Of a stretch of 61,632 nucleotides of DNA, positions 10,550 to 18,050 are shown piece by piece. Positions within the stretch are counted from its first letter, which is position 1; every line of letters starts with the position of its first letter. The stretch spans positions 18,276 through 79,907 of the forward strand of contig NZ_NEHB01000022.1 of NCBI RefSeq assembly GCF_002127655.1, read 5' to 3'. Both the position numbers and the translations under genes were made by a program. This stretch comes from Janthinobacterium sp. GW456P. Its GTDB lineage: Bacteria > Pseudomonadota > Gammaproteobacteria > Burkholderiales > Burkholderiaceae_D. The notes under the pieces are model-generated. The model saw nothing but the letters and a program-made list of their open reading frames with translations. It ran no database searches and was not told where the DNA came from.

Positions 10550-11646
10550 TGGCGCCCATGACCGCCCGCCCGCCCCGCCATGATGTCGGCTCCTCCGCCC
10601 AGGACGAGGCGGACTCGCGCGAACACGCCGCTTTTGCCGCCACACAAGACCCGGTAGCGCTCGCGGCGGCCCACTGGTTCAGCCGGCGCGGCCAGCCGGA
10701 TGGCCAGGCCGAGTTTGCCGCCTGGCTGGCGGCCGATGCGCGTCACGCCCAAGCGTATGCGCAGCTCAAGGACACGCACCGCGCCGTGCGCCGGATTCCC
10801 GCGCACGTCGCCGCGCGCTGGACGGTGCCCCAGGCTTCCCCTGCGCCAGTGTTCGCTCCTCGCCGGCACTGGCTGCGCAGCCTGCCGTATGCGGCCGCCG
10901 CCATGCTGCTGCTCGGCGTGGGCGCGGGCGGCTACCAGTGGTGGCAGCAACCCACTTTCAGCCAGTCGTACGCCACGGCGCGCGGCCAGCGCCTGGCCGT
11001 CGCCCTGCCCGACGGCAGCAAGCTGCAGCTCGACACGGCCACGCAGCTGCACGTCACCGTGTACCGCCAGCGCCGCGAAGTGCGCCTGGCGCAGGGTGCA
11101 GCGCTGTTCCAGGTGCAAGCGAAGCAAGGACAGGCGTTCGACGTGCTCAGCGGTCCTTTGACGGTCACGGTGGTGGGCACGCAGTTTTCCGTGCGCAACA
11201 CCCTGACCCAGGACGGCCAGCTGCGCGTGGCCGTGCAGCATGGCCACGTGCGCGTGGCGGGCGCGCGGCAAGATCGGGTCGACCTGACGGCCGGCCAGGG
11301 CGTCACGGCCGACGCCGGCGGCCGCCTGTCGGCCGTCGCCAGCCTGGCCCCCGGCAGCGTGGCGCCGTGGCGCGACGGCAGGATCACCTTCGACAACGTC
11401 CCGCTGGGCGCCGCGCTGGCCGAATTCGAGCGCTATGGCGACACGGGCCTGCTCGTGCGTGATCCGGCCGTGGCGCGCCTGCGCATCGGCGGCAGCTTCA
11501 GCCTGACCCAGCTCGACCGCTTCGCCGCCGCCCTGCCCCAGCTGCTGCCCGTGCAGATCGTGCACAGCGGCAGCGCCAACGAGATCCGCATGGCGGCAAA
11601 CATGCCTACGCAGGCGCCCGCCATGCATCTGCAACAAAATAAATGA
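10549..11646 (+). CDS. FecR-type anti-sigma/sigma-regulator protein
   Basis: The 365-aa inner-membrane protein passes the receptor signal to the sigma factor. The order is an N-terminal cytoplasmic DUF4880-like domain (AAHWFSRRGQPDG and AEFAAWLAADARHAQAY), one membrane helix (about residues 110-130, ending YQWWQ), the periplasmic FecR domain (VALPDGSKLQLDTATQL) and a C-terminal DUF4974/STN-contact domain (ITFDNVPLGAALAEFERY). I took the ATG at 10549 that overlaps the sigma factor stop; an ATG three codons later is also possible. The TonB receptor that follows has the matching signalling domain. Confidence 0.9.
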   Translation: MAPMTARPPRHDVGSSAQDEADSREHAAFAATQDPVALAAAHWFSRRGQPDGQAEFAAWLAADARHAQAYAQLKDTHRAVRRIPAHVAARWTVPQASPAPVFAPRRHWLRSLPYAAAAMLLLGVGAGGYQWWQQPTFSQSYATARGQRLAVALPDGSKLQLDTATQLHVTVYRQRREVRLAQGAALFQVQAKQGQAFDVLSGPLTVTVVGTQFSVRNTLTQDGQLRVAVQHGHVRVAGARQDRVDLTAGQGVTADAGGRLSAVASLAPGSVAPWRDGRITFDNVPLGAALAEFERYGDTGLLVRDPAVARLRIGGSFSLTQLDRFAAALPQLLPVQIVHSGSANEIRMAANMPTQAPAMHLQQNK

Positions 11647-11667
11647 AAATAAATCGCATCCGCAGGT

Positions 11668-11695
11668 GAGGGTTTTATCTGCCGCCGCGTCTACC
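11668..11695 (+). promoter_or_regulatory. Candidate FecI-type sigma promoter
   Basis: GAGGGTTTT (11668-11676) and CGTCTACC (11688-11695) sit 37-64 bp before the TonB receptor ATG. Their layout recalls iron-starvation ECF promoters, with a G/T-rich -35 and a CGTCT -10. No sigma70 promoter is evident in this 85-nt gap. The assignment is inference from position and resemblance. Confidence 0.4.
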
Positions 11696-11731
11696 AGGTG
11701 AATCGACAACAAATAACCTGGAGAGTGCTGC

Positions 11732-14155
11732 ATGTGGTCCCCCCGCTTCAATCTGCAACCCGCCCCCCTCGCCCTGGCCGCCATGCTGGCCCTGGGCACG
11801 TTCAACGTGGCGCAGGCGCAAGCCGTGCCCACCGTGAAACTGGCCATCGCCGCCCAGCCGCTGGGGCAAGCCCTGAATGAACTGGCGCGGCAAGCCAATC
11901 TGCAACTGCTGTTTTCGCCCGACCTGGTGGCCGGCAAGACGGCGCCCGCCATCAACGCCACCTTGAGCGTGCGCGACAGCCTCGATCGTCTGCTGGCCGG
12001 CAGCGGGCTGCAGGCGTCGATCGACGGCAATGCCGTCATCATCAAGGCGGCGCCCAAGGCCACGGGCGAAACGGCGATGCTGTCGGAAATCACCGTGACG
12101 GCCAATGGCGAACGCACGGCCACCAGCGAAGGCACGGGCGCCTACACGACGCGCGCCGTGACCCTGGCGGGCGCGGAACGCTCGCTGCGCGACACGCCGC
12201 AATCGGTGTCCGTCGTCACGCGCCAGCAGATGGATGACAAGAATCTGTTCACCTTGGACCAGGTGCTGGAACAAAGCACGGGCCTGACGCGCATGAACCG
12301 CAGCTTCGGCTCGCATGAATTCCTGTCGCGCGGCAATGCCCTGTCTTACCTGATCGATGGCATGCCCGGCATTTCCGACAATGCCACGGGCTGGCTGATC
12401 CCCGACATGGCCGTGTATGACCGCGTGGAAATCCTGCGCGGTTCGGCCGGCCTGATCGTCGGCGCCGGCACGCCGGGCGGCGTGGCCAACCTGGTGCGCA
12501 AGCGCCCGCGCGCCGAAGCGCACGCGGATGTGACGGCCACCGTGGGCAGCTGGAAGCAGCGCCGCATCGAACTCGACGCAGGCGCGCCGCTGAACGCGGC
12601 CGGCACGGTGCGCGGACGCGCGCTGGTCGCCTATGAAGACCGCGATTATTTCTATGACGCGGCGCACAGCCGCATGCCCCTGTTTTACGGCATCGTCGAG
12701 GCGGACCTCGACGCCGCCACCACCGTGCGCGTCGGCGCGCGCCGCCAGCACACGGTGACGGACGGCTACTGGCTGTTCGGCCTGCCCCGCTACAGCGACG
12801 GCGCGACCTTGCCGGTGCGGCGCTCGACCTCGCTGGCGCAAGACTGGAACCGCCACGACGCCACCATCGGCGAACTGTTCGCCGATCTCGAGCACCGTTT
12901 TGGCGGCGACTGGAAGGCCAAGGTCGCCATCAACCGCACCATGGGCGCATTCGACCAGCAGGCGGCCATCGTGCGCGGCAGCATAGCTCCCGCCACGCAG
13001 CAAGGGGCGCGCCTGTACACGGTCAATTACCGCAAGCAGGATATCGTCAGCACGGGCCTGGACGCCAACGTCGGCGGCAGCTTCCAGGCCTGGGGCGGCA
13101 GGCATGAGGTACTGCTGGGCATGAATGCCTCGCGCGCCGTGACCGACGATCACGCGGCCTCGGCCTCGCCCGGCCTGCCCTTCGACGTCTTCCATCCGAA
13201 CAATACGCTGCTTGCCCGTCCCCCGCATCCGGCCTGGGACTCGCTGCCGCACCTGAACGAGCAGCACTACGGCGCCTACGCCAGCACGCGCTGGGAACTG
13301 CGCCCGGACCTGCACCTGCTGCTGGGCGGCCGCCTGAGCTGGTTCGACAAGCAGACCACGGGCAAGCTGGCGACCGACCCTGTCAGCCGCTACAAGGAAA
13401 GCCGCGAATTCACGCCGTACGCGGGCCTGGTGCTCGACCTCGACAAGCGCTGGTCCGTATACGGCAGCTACGCCAGCATCTTCCAGCCGCAAAGCCTGTA
13501 CTACACCCTGGGCGGACAACCGTTGAAACCGGTGGTGGGCGATACCTATGAAGCGGGCGTGAAGGGCGAGCTGTACGACGGCCGCCTGAACGTGGCGCTG
13601 GCCGCCTTCCGCATCGACAAGCGCGACACGGCCGTGTACGACGAGGCCAGCAACGACGATTGCCTGAAGTGGGACGTGACGGGCAGCTGCTACCGCAATG
13701 GCCGCCCCATCCGCAGCACGGGCATCGACGCGGACGCCAGCGGCGAAGTGCTGCCGGGCTGGCAGCTGTCGTCCGGCTACACCTACAATATCGCGCGCGG
13801 CGAAGGCGACGAAACGCCGCCCACCGTCACGCCCAAGCACATGCTGCGCGTATCGACCAGCTACCGCCTGCCCGGCGCGTGGAACCACTGGACCATCGGC
13901 GGCGGCGTCTCGGCGCAAAGCGGCTATGTCTACCGGGCCGATGACAATCCCGACGTGCGTTTCCGCAACGGCGGGCGCACGCTCTGGGATGCACGCGCCG
14001 CGTACATCTTCAACCGCCACTGGAGCGCCAGCCTCAGTATCGCCAACCTGACGGACAAGACCTACTGGGCCGCCACGGGCGAATTGCGCCGTGGTAATTA
14101 CTTCGGCGAACCGCGCAACATCATCCTCACCGTGCGCTACACGCCGGCGCTGTAA
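11732..14155 (+). CDS. TonB-dependent siderophore receptor with STN signalling domain
   Basis: The 807-aa outer-membrane transporter should import a ferric siderophore and signal through the upstream FecR/sigma pair. The signal peptide covers about residues 1-30 (VAQAQA). An STN domain spans about 33-106 (ALNELARQANLQLLFS; VRDSLDRLLAGSGL). A TonB box EITVTA lies at 119-124, then the plug (DTPQSVSVVTRQQMDD; YDRVEILRGSAGLIVGAG) and a 22-strand-type barrel. Its final strand ends in TVRYTPAL rather than the usual terminal aromatic. It resembles FecA/FhuE/FpvA-type receptors; the ligand is unknown. Confidence 0.93.
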   Translation: MWSPRFNLQPAPLALAAMLALGTFNVAQAQAVPTVKLAIAAQPLGQALNELARQANLQLLFSPDLVAGKTAPAINATLSVRDSLDRLLAGSGLQASIDGNAVIIKAAPKATGETAMLSEITVTANGERTATSEGTGAYTTRAVTLAGAERSLRDTPQSVSVVTRQQMDDKNLFTLDQVLEQSTGLTRMNRSFGSHEFLSRGNALSYLIDGMPGISDNATGWLIPDMAVYDRVEILRGSAGLIVGAGTPGGVANLVRKRPRAEAHADVTATVGSWKQRRIELDAGAPLNAAGTVRGRALVAYEDRDYFYDAAHSRMPLFYGIVEADLDAATTVRVGARRQHTVTDGYWLFGLPRYSDGATLPVRRSTSLAQDWNRHDATIGELFADLEHRFGGDWKAKVAINRTMGAFDQQAAIVRGSIAPATQQGARLYTVNYRKQDIVSTGLDANVGGSFQAWGGRHEVLLGMNASRAVTDDHAASASPGLPFDVFHPNNTLLARPPHPAWDSLPHLNEQHYGAYASTRWELRPDLHLLLGGRLSWFDKQTTGKLATDPVSRYKESREFTPYAGLVLDLDKRWSVYGSYASIFQPQSLYYTLGGQPLKPVVGDTYEAGVKGELYDGRLNVALAAFRIDKRDTAVYDEASNDDCLKWDVTGSCYRNGRPIRSTGIDADASGEVLPGWQLSSGYTYNIARGEGDETPPTVTPKHMLRVSTSYRLPGAWNHWTIGGGVSAQSGYVYRADDNPDVRFRNGGRTLWDARAAYIFNRHWSASLSIANLTDKTYWAATGELRRGNYFGEPRNIILTVRYTPAL

Positions 14156-14174
14156 GCACCCGCGCAGCCAGCAT

Positions 14175-14218
14175 CGCGCGCCACGGCCGCCGCCAGTACC
14201 GGGGCGGCCGCGCGTGTT
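14175..14218 (+). terminator. Possible terminator after the TonB receptor
   Basis: A GC-rich stem (CGGCCGCC 14184-14191 with GGCGGCCG 14203-14210, possibly extended by flanking CGCG) is followed by TGTTTA. The U-run is poor, so termination may be partial. Confidence 0.4.
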
Positions 14219-14233
14219 TACAACATCGCACTC

Positions 14234-14276
14234 TTGCATGTCTCACAACTGCGCACTATAATAAGAATAGTTCTCA
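14234..14276 (+). promoter_or_regulatory. Promoter with overlapping Fur box
   Basis: TTGCAT (14234-14239) and TATAAT (14257-14262) are 17 bp apart, a strong sigma70 promoter. TAAGAAT-A-GTTCTCA (14262-14276) is a good 7-1-7 Fur-box match over the transcript start. This should drive the receptor remnant and the downstream iron-uptake genes under low iron. Confidence 0.85.
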
Positions 14277-14430
14277 TTCACATTTGGACTCGCCAGAGTC
14301 TGCACGCAGTCGCCTGACTGCCATATGGCTGGATGACACGCTGCGCCAGCCAGGCAACACCGCCAAGCAAGCCTCCCCTACCAAAAACGCCCGCCGTGCG
14401 ACGGCGGGCAGACGAGAAGAAGGATGTTTC

Positions 14431-14919
14431 ATGGCGCGAGCAGTTTCGCTGGCCGGCATGGTGGCCAGCCCGTTTTCCCCAACCGTTGGCAATACCGCCC
14501 TGCGTCCGCTGGCCGCCGCCGAGCAGGCGGCATTGCTGGCGGCGGCGCTGGGCGCAGGCACGGCCCTGGCCGCCGATACGAGCGCCAAGCCGGAGGAAGC
14601 CACCCTGAGCGAAATCAAGGTGCCGGGCCAGCAAGACCAGGCCTCGACGGAGCACACGGGCTCCTACACCACCAGACAGATGGCCACGGGCACGCGCATG
14701 GGCCTGTCGATGCGCGAAACGCCGCAATCGATCTCCGTGGTGACGCGCCAGCGCATGGACGACATGGGCTTGAACAGCCTGGCCGAGGTGCTGGTGCAGT
14801 CGACGGGCGTGACGGTGCAGGAAAACGATAGCGAACGCACGAGTTTTTCAGCGCGCGGCTTTTCCATCGGCAATTACCAGATCGACGGCGTGGCGCTGAA
14901 CCTGCGCTACCAGTACTGA
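14431..14919 (+). pseudogene. Miniature TonB receptor: plug fused to terminal strand
   Basis: The 162-aa product starts like a TonB-dependent siderophore receptor. It has a long leader (about residues 1-48), TonB box-like SEIKVPG at 60-66, and plug motifs MRETPQSISVVTRQRMDD and ARGFSIGNYQIDG. After QIDGVA at about 150-155 it reads LNLRYQY and stops. That ending resembles the last beta-strand of full receptors, so about 500-550 barrel residues appear to be missing in frame. It cannot form a pore. It is either a deletion remnant or a retained plug-only protein, and it still has a strong Fur promoter and ribosome-binding site (AGAAGGA). Confidence 0.75.
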
Positions 14920-14969
14920 TGCACCGCCGGCCGCTTTTTCCACTCATATAACAAGATAAGGGATACACC

Positions 14970-15716
14970 ATGCACATCACTTCCATCGCGCGCCCCGGCG
15001 CCCTCGCCACCGCCCTGCTGGGCGCGGCCCTCGCCTGCGGCAGCGCCAGCGCGCACCAGATCTGGCTGCAGCAGGACGGCAAGGCGGCCAGCGTGTACTT
15101 CGGCGAATTCGGCGACAACCTGCGCGAAGCGTCGCCCGGCCTGCTGGACAAGTTCAGCATCAAGAACGTGACGTGGCTGTCAGCCAAGGGCGCGCAGCCG
15201 CTGCAGGCGAGCAAGACGGCCGGCGCTTTCCTCCTGAATGGCAAGGTGGGCGCCGGCGAAAGCATCATCGTCGAGGAAAACGCCTACCCGTCGTGGGAAG
15301 AGAAAAAGGATGGCAAGACCACGCGCACCGTGTGGGTGCCGGCCGCGCGCCTGATCGCCGACGGCAAGGCGCAAGCACCCGCGCTGACCCTCGACCTGGT
15401 GCCGACCGGTACGCCGGGCCAGTTCCAGGTCAGCTACCAGGGCAAGCCGCTGGCGCAGGCCAAGGTCAACGCCGTGGTGCAGTCGGGCTGGGGCAAGGAA
15501 GCGTGGAGCGATGCGCAAGGCCTGGTCAGCTTCGCGCTGCCATGGAAAGGCACGTATGTGCTGGAAGTGCAGCACACGGACAAGACGGCCGGACAGCGCG
15601 GCGCGCAAGCGTATGACAAGGCCATGTTCGTGACCACCCTGAGCCTGGTGCAGCCGCAAGGCGTGGCGCCGCTGCCTGCCGGCCCGGCCCTGCCACCCAG
15701 CAAGGATCACGACTGA
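14970..15716 (+). CDS. DUF4198-type periplasmic protein in iron operon
   Basis: The 248-aa exported protein has a signal peptide at about residues 1-28 (ending ASA, mature start HQIWLQ). The His directly after the cleavage site, the beta-rich body and the late GTYVLEVQHTDKT segment match the DUF4198/NikM-like group linked to metal uptake. It follows the receptor remnant by 50 nt and is followed after 2 nt by the DUF3649 gene. A role in periplasmic metal or siderophore handling is inferred from context; no metal site can be assigned. Confidence 0.8.
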   Translation: MHITSIARPGALATALLGAALACGSASAHQIWLQQDGKAASVYFGEFGDNLREASPGLLDKFSIKNVTWLSAKGAQPLQASKTAGAFLLNGKVGAGESIIVEENAYPSWEEKKDGKTTRTVWVPAARLIADGKAQAPALTLDLVPTGTPGQFQVSYQGKPLAQAKVNAVVQSGWGKEAWSDAQGLVSFALPWKGTYVLEVQHTDKTAGQRGAQAYDKAMFVTTLSLVQPQGVAPLPAGPALPPSKDHD

Positions 15717-15718
15717 CC

Positions 15719-16054
15719 ATGCAAGCGCCAGCCATCATTAAAATGCCGCGCCTGCGGCTCTCCGCCGCGGTCATGTACCGCCTCGGCGTGGCGTCGCGCA
15801 GCGTGGCCGCCATCGTCGGCGGCTACGTGCTGGCCGCCCTGGTCACCATGCTGCTGTCGGTGACGCTGCCCATGGCCCGTTCCGAAGCCGTCATGACGGC
15901 CACCCTGCTGTCGTTTGCCGTCTACACCTGCGCCGTGCTGTGGGTCTTCGCCACGCGCAGCGCCCTGCGCGCGTGGCTGGGTCTCCTGATTCCGGCCGCC
16001 GTCATCGCCGCCATCCTGCAGTCGATGGGCGCACTCTCCTGGAGTCTCGCATGA
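15719..16054 (+). CDS. DUF3649-type small membrane protein
   Basis: The 111-aa product has three hydrophobic segments (about 28-50, 59-78 and 84-105) after a short basic N terminus. It is typical of the small DUF3649 proteins found next to PepSY and DUF3325 genes in iron-transport operons. Its start is 2 nt after the previous stop, and its TGA overlaps the next ATG. The role is presumed to be in a multi-subunit inner-membrane step of siderophore use. Confidence 0.75.
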   Translation: MQAPAIIKMPRLRLSAAVMYRLGVASRSVAAIVGGYVLAALVTMLLSVTLPMARSEAVMTATLLSFAVYTCAVLWVFATRSALRAWLGLLIPAAVIAAILQSMGALSWSLA

Positions 16055-17682
16055 AAGAAGGTTTCCGCCAGTCGATGGCATGGCTGCACACCTGGTCCGG
16101 CCTGCTCGTCTGCTGGATTTTATTGCTGGTGTTTTGCGCCGGCACGGCCAGCTACTACCGCAATGAAATCACCTTATGGATGCAGCCCGAGCTGCACGGC
16201 GCCGCCGCCAGCCAGGTGAGCACCGAGGAAGCGGCCACCGTCGCGCAACAGGCGATGCAGGAGCGCGCCACGGGCGCCACGCGCTGGTTCATCAGCCTGC
16301 CCGGCGAGCGCAGCCCCACCACGCAGCTGGGCTGGAGCAAGCCGTCGCAACCGGGCGAAAAGAAACGCGGACGGCGCGGCAATTTTCATAGCGAAAAAGC
16401 CGATCCGGCCACGGGCCAGGTGCTGTCCAAGCCGCGCGAGACGCGGGGCGGCGAATTCCTCTACCGCCTGCACTTCGACCTGCACTACATGCCGGCCATC
16501 TGGGCCCGCTGGATCGTGGGTTTCTGCGCCATGTTCATGTTCGTCTCCATCATCAGCGGCATCGTCACGCACAAGCGCATCTTCAAGGACTTGTTTACCT
16601 TCCGGCCGAAAAAGGGCCAGCGCTCGTGGCTGGACGCGCACAATGTGACGGCCGTGCTGGCCCTGCCCTACCACATCATGATCACCTACACGGGCCTGGT
16701 CACCCTGATGTTCCTGTACATGCCTTCCGGCGTCACGGCCGCCTACAAGGGCGACCAGGATGCCTTCTTCGCCGAAGCCTTTCCCGGCCGCTCGGGCGAC
16801 AGCAAGCCGGCCGGCGTGGCCGCGCCGCTGACGCCGATCGCGCCCCTCGTGCGCCAGGCGGAACAGCAGTGGGGCGGCAAGGTCGAGCGCATCTCGGTCA
16901 ACCATCCGGGCGACGCCAACGCCACCATCACGCTGACGCGCGCGGGCGGACGCGATATGTCATCGAAGCAGCCGTCGATGGAATTCGACGGCGTGTCCGG
17001 CAAACTGCTGTCGACCGACGGCGAGGCGCAGCCCGGTGCAGCCGCCACGCACGGCGTGATGGTCGGCCTGCACGTCGCGCATTTCGGCGGCCCGCTGCTG
17101 CGCGCACTGTTCTTCCTCTCCGGCCTGGCCGGCTGCGCCATGGTCGCCACAGGCGCCCTGCTGTGGGCCGTCAAGACGCGCCAGAAGCAGGCCAAGGCGC
17201 TGGCCGCCGGCAAGCGCGCCAGCTTCGGCCTGCGCCTGGTGGAAGCGCTCAACATCGGCGCCATCGCCGGCATCCCGATCGCCTTCGGCGCCTACTTCTG
17301 GGCCAACCGCCTGCTGCCGGCGGCGATGGAGGAGCGCCCGAAAGAGGAAATCGCCTGCTTCTTCGGCGCCTGGGCCCTGGCCGCCATCATCGCCCAGCTG
17401 CGCCCGTCGCGCGCCATGTGGCGCATGCAGCTGGCCGCTGGCGCCTTCCTGCTGGCATCCTTGCCCGTGCTAAACGTCTTCACCACCCATTCGCACCTGG
17501 GCGTGACCCTGTTCCTGGGGCGCGGCCCCGTGGCGGTGGCCGCCTTCGACCTGGTCGTGCTGGTGCTGGGCCTGGGCCTCGCGTATGCGGCGTTCAAATT
17601 GAAACCGCTGCCCGTGAAGGCGGCCAAGGCACACAAGGCAACGGATGCGGTAAAACCGGCGCAGACGATGGAGGCCGCGTGA
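16051..17682 (+). CDS. PepSY-associated transmembrane protein (PiuB-like)
   Basis: The 543-aa inner-membrane protein starts with MKEGFRQSMAWLHTWSGLL, the usual N-terminal helix of the PepSY-TM family. Further features are large periplasmic loops, HFDLHYMP and GIVTHKRIFKDLF motifs, and four more hydrophobic segments near the C terminus (about eight in all). Relatives act in iron-siderophore uptake, probably in periplasmic reduction or release of iron. The ATG at 16051 overlaps the DUF3649 stop (ATGA). The long frame upstream of it is not coding. Confidence 0.88.
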   Translation: MKEGFRQSMAWLHTWSGLLVCWILLLVFCAGTASYYRNEITLWMQPELHGAAASQVSTEEAATVAQQAMQERATGATRWFISLPGERSPTTQLGWSKPSQPGEKKRGRRGNFHSEKADPATGQVLSKPRETRGGEFLYRLHFDLHYMPAIWARWIVGFCAMFMFVSIISGIVTHKRIFKDLFTFRPKKGQRSWLDAHNVTAVLALPYHIMITYTGLVTLMFLYMPSGVTAAYKGDQDAFFAEAFPGRSGDSKPAGVAAPLTPIAPLVRQAEQQWGGKVERISVNHPGDANATITLTRAGGRDMSSKQPSMEFDGVSGKLLSTDGEAQPGAAATHGVMVGLHVAHFGGPLLRALFFLSGLAGCAMVATGALLWAVKTRQKQAKALAAGKRASFGLRLVEALNIGAIAGIPIAFGAYFWANRLLPAAMEERPKEEIACFFGAWALAAIIAQLRPSRAMWRMQLAAGAFLLASLPVLNVFTTHSHLGVTLFLGRGPVAVAAFDLVVLVLGLGLAYAAFKLKPLPVKAAKAHKATDAVKPAQTMEAA

Positions 17683-18050
17683 TGGAGCTGCTGTCGAACT
17701 TCCTTGTCTTCGCCTTGTGCTACGCGGGCCTGTCTTCGCTGTGCCTGGCGATGGACCGCCATTACGCCGATTTGCACGGGCGCGGCGCCGAACCGCCCGC
17801 CCCGCTGCGCCGCCGCCTGCAGTGGGCCGGATGGCTGGCGTTGGCAGCGGCCCTGGCCTGGGCCATGCACATCGCCGGCGGCGGCTATGGTCTCGTCTAC
17901 TGGGTCGGCAGCCTGACGGGCTGCGGCTTGCTGCTGATCTGGCTGCTGCCGTATGCGCCGCACCATGCCATGCGCCTGGCGCGCGTCATCGGCGGCGCGG
18001 CCGTGCTGTCAGCAGTGCTGCTGGCCGCGCTGTCCGTCACGCCTGGCTAG
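17682..18050 (+). CDS. DUF3325-type small membrane protein
   Basis: This 122-aa protein has four hydrophobic segments (about 5-23, 49-66, 70-86 and 98-117) and the family-like ALCYAGLSSLCLAMDRHYAD opening. It overlaps the PepSY gene stop by one base (TGATG) and is the last gene of the Fur-controlled operon. Its end overlaps the convergent GGDEF/EAL gene by 14 bp. Function beyond association with iron uptake is unknown. Confidence 0.8.
   Translation: MELLSNFLVFALCYAGLSSLCLAMDRHYADLHGRGAEPPAPLRRRLQWAGWLALAAALAWAMHIAGGGYGLVYWVGSLTGCGLLLIWLLPYAPHHAMRLARVIGGAAVLSAVLLAALSVTPG

Noticed and set aside
14919..14969. Frameshifted continuation of the TonB receptor
   Set aside because: No frame in the 50 nt before the DUF4198 gene continues a receptor; the gap is too short for a barrel, so deletion rather than frameshift is the better reading.
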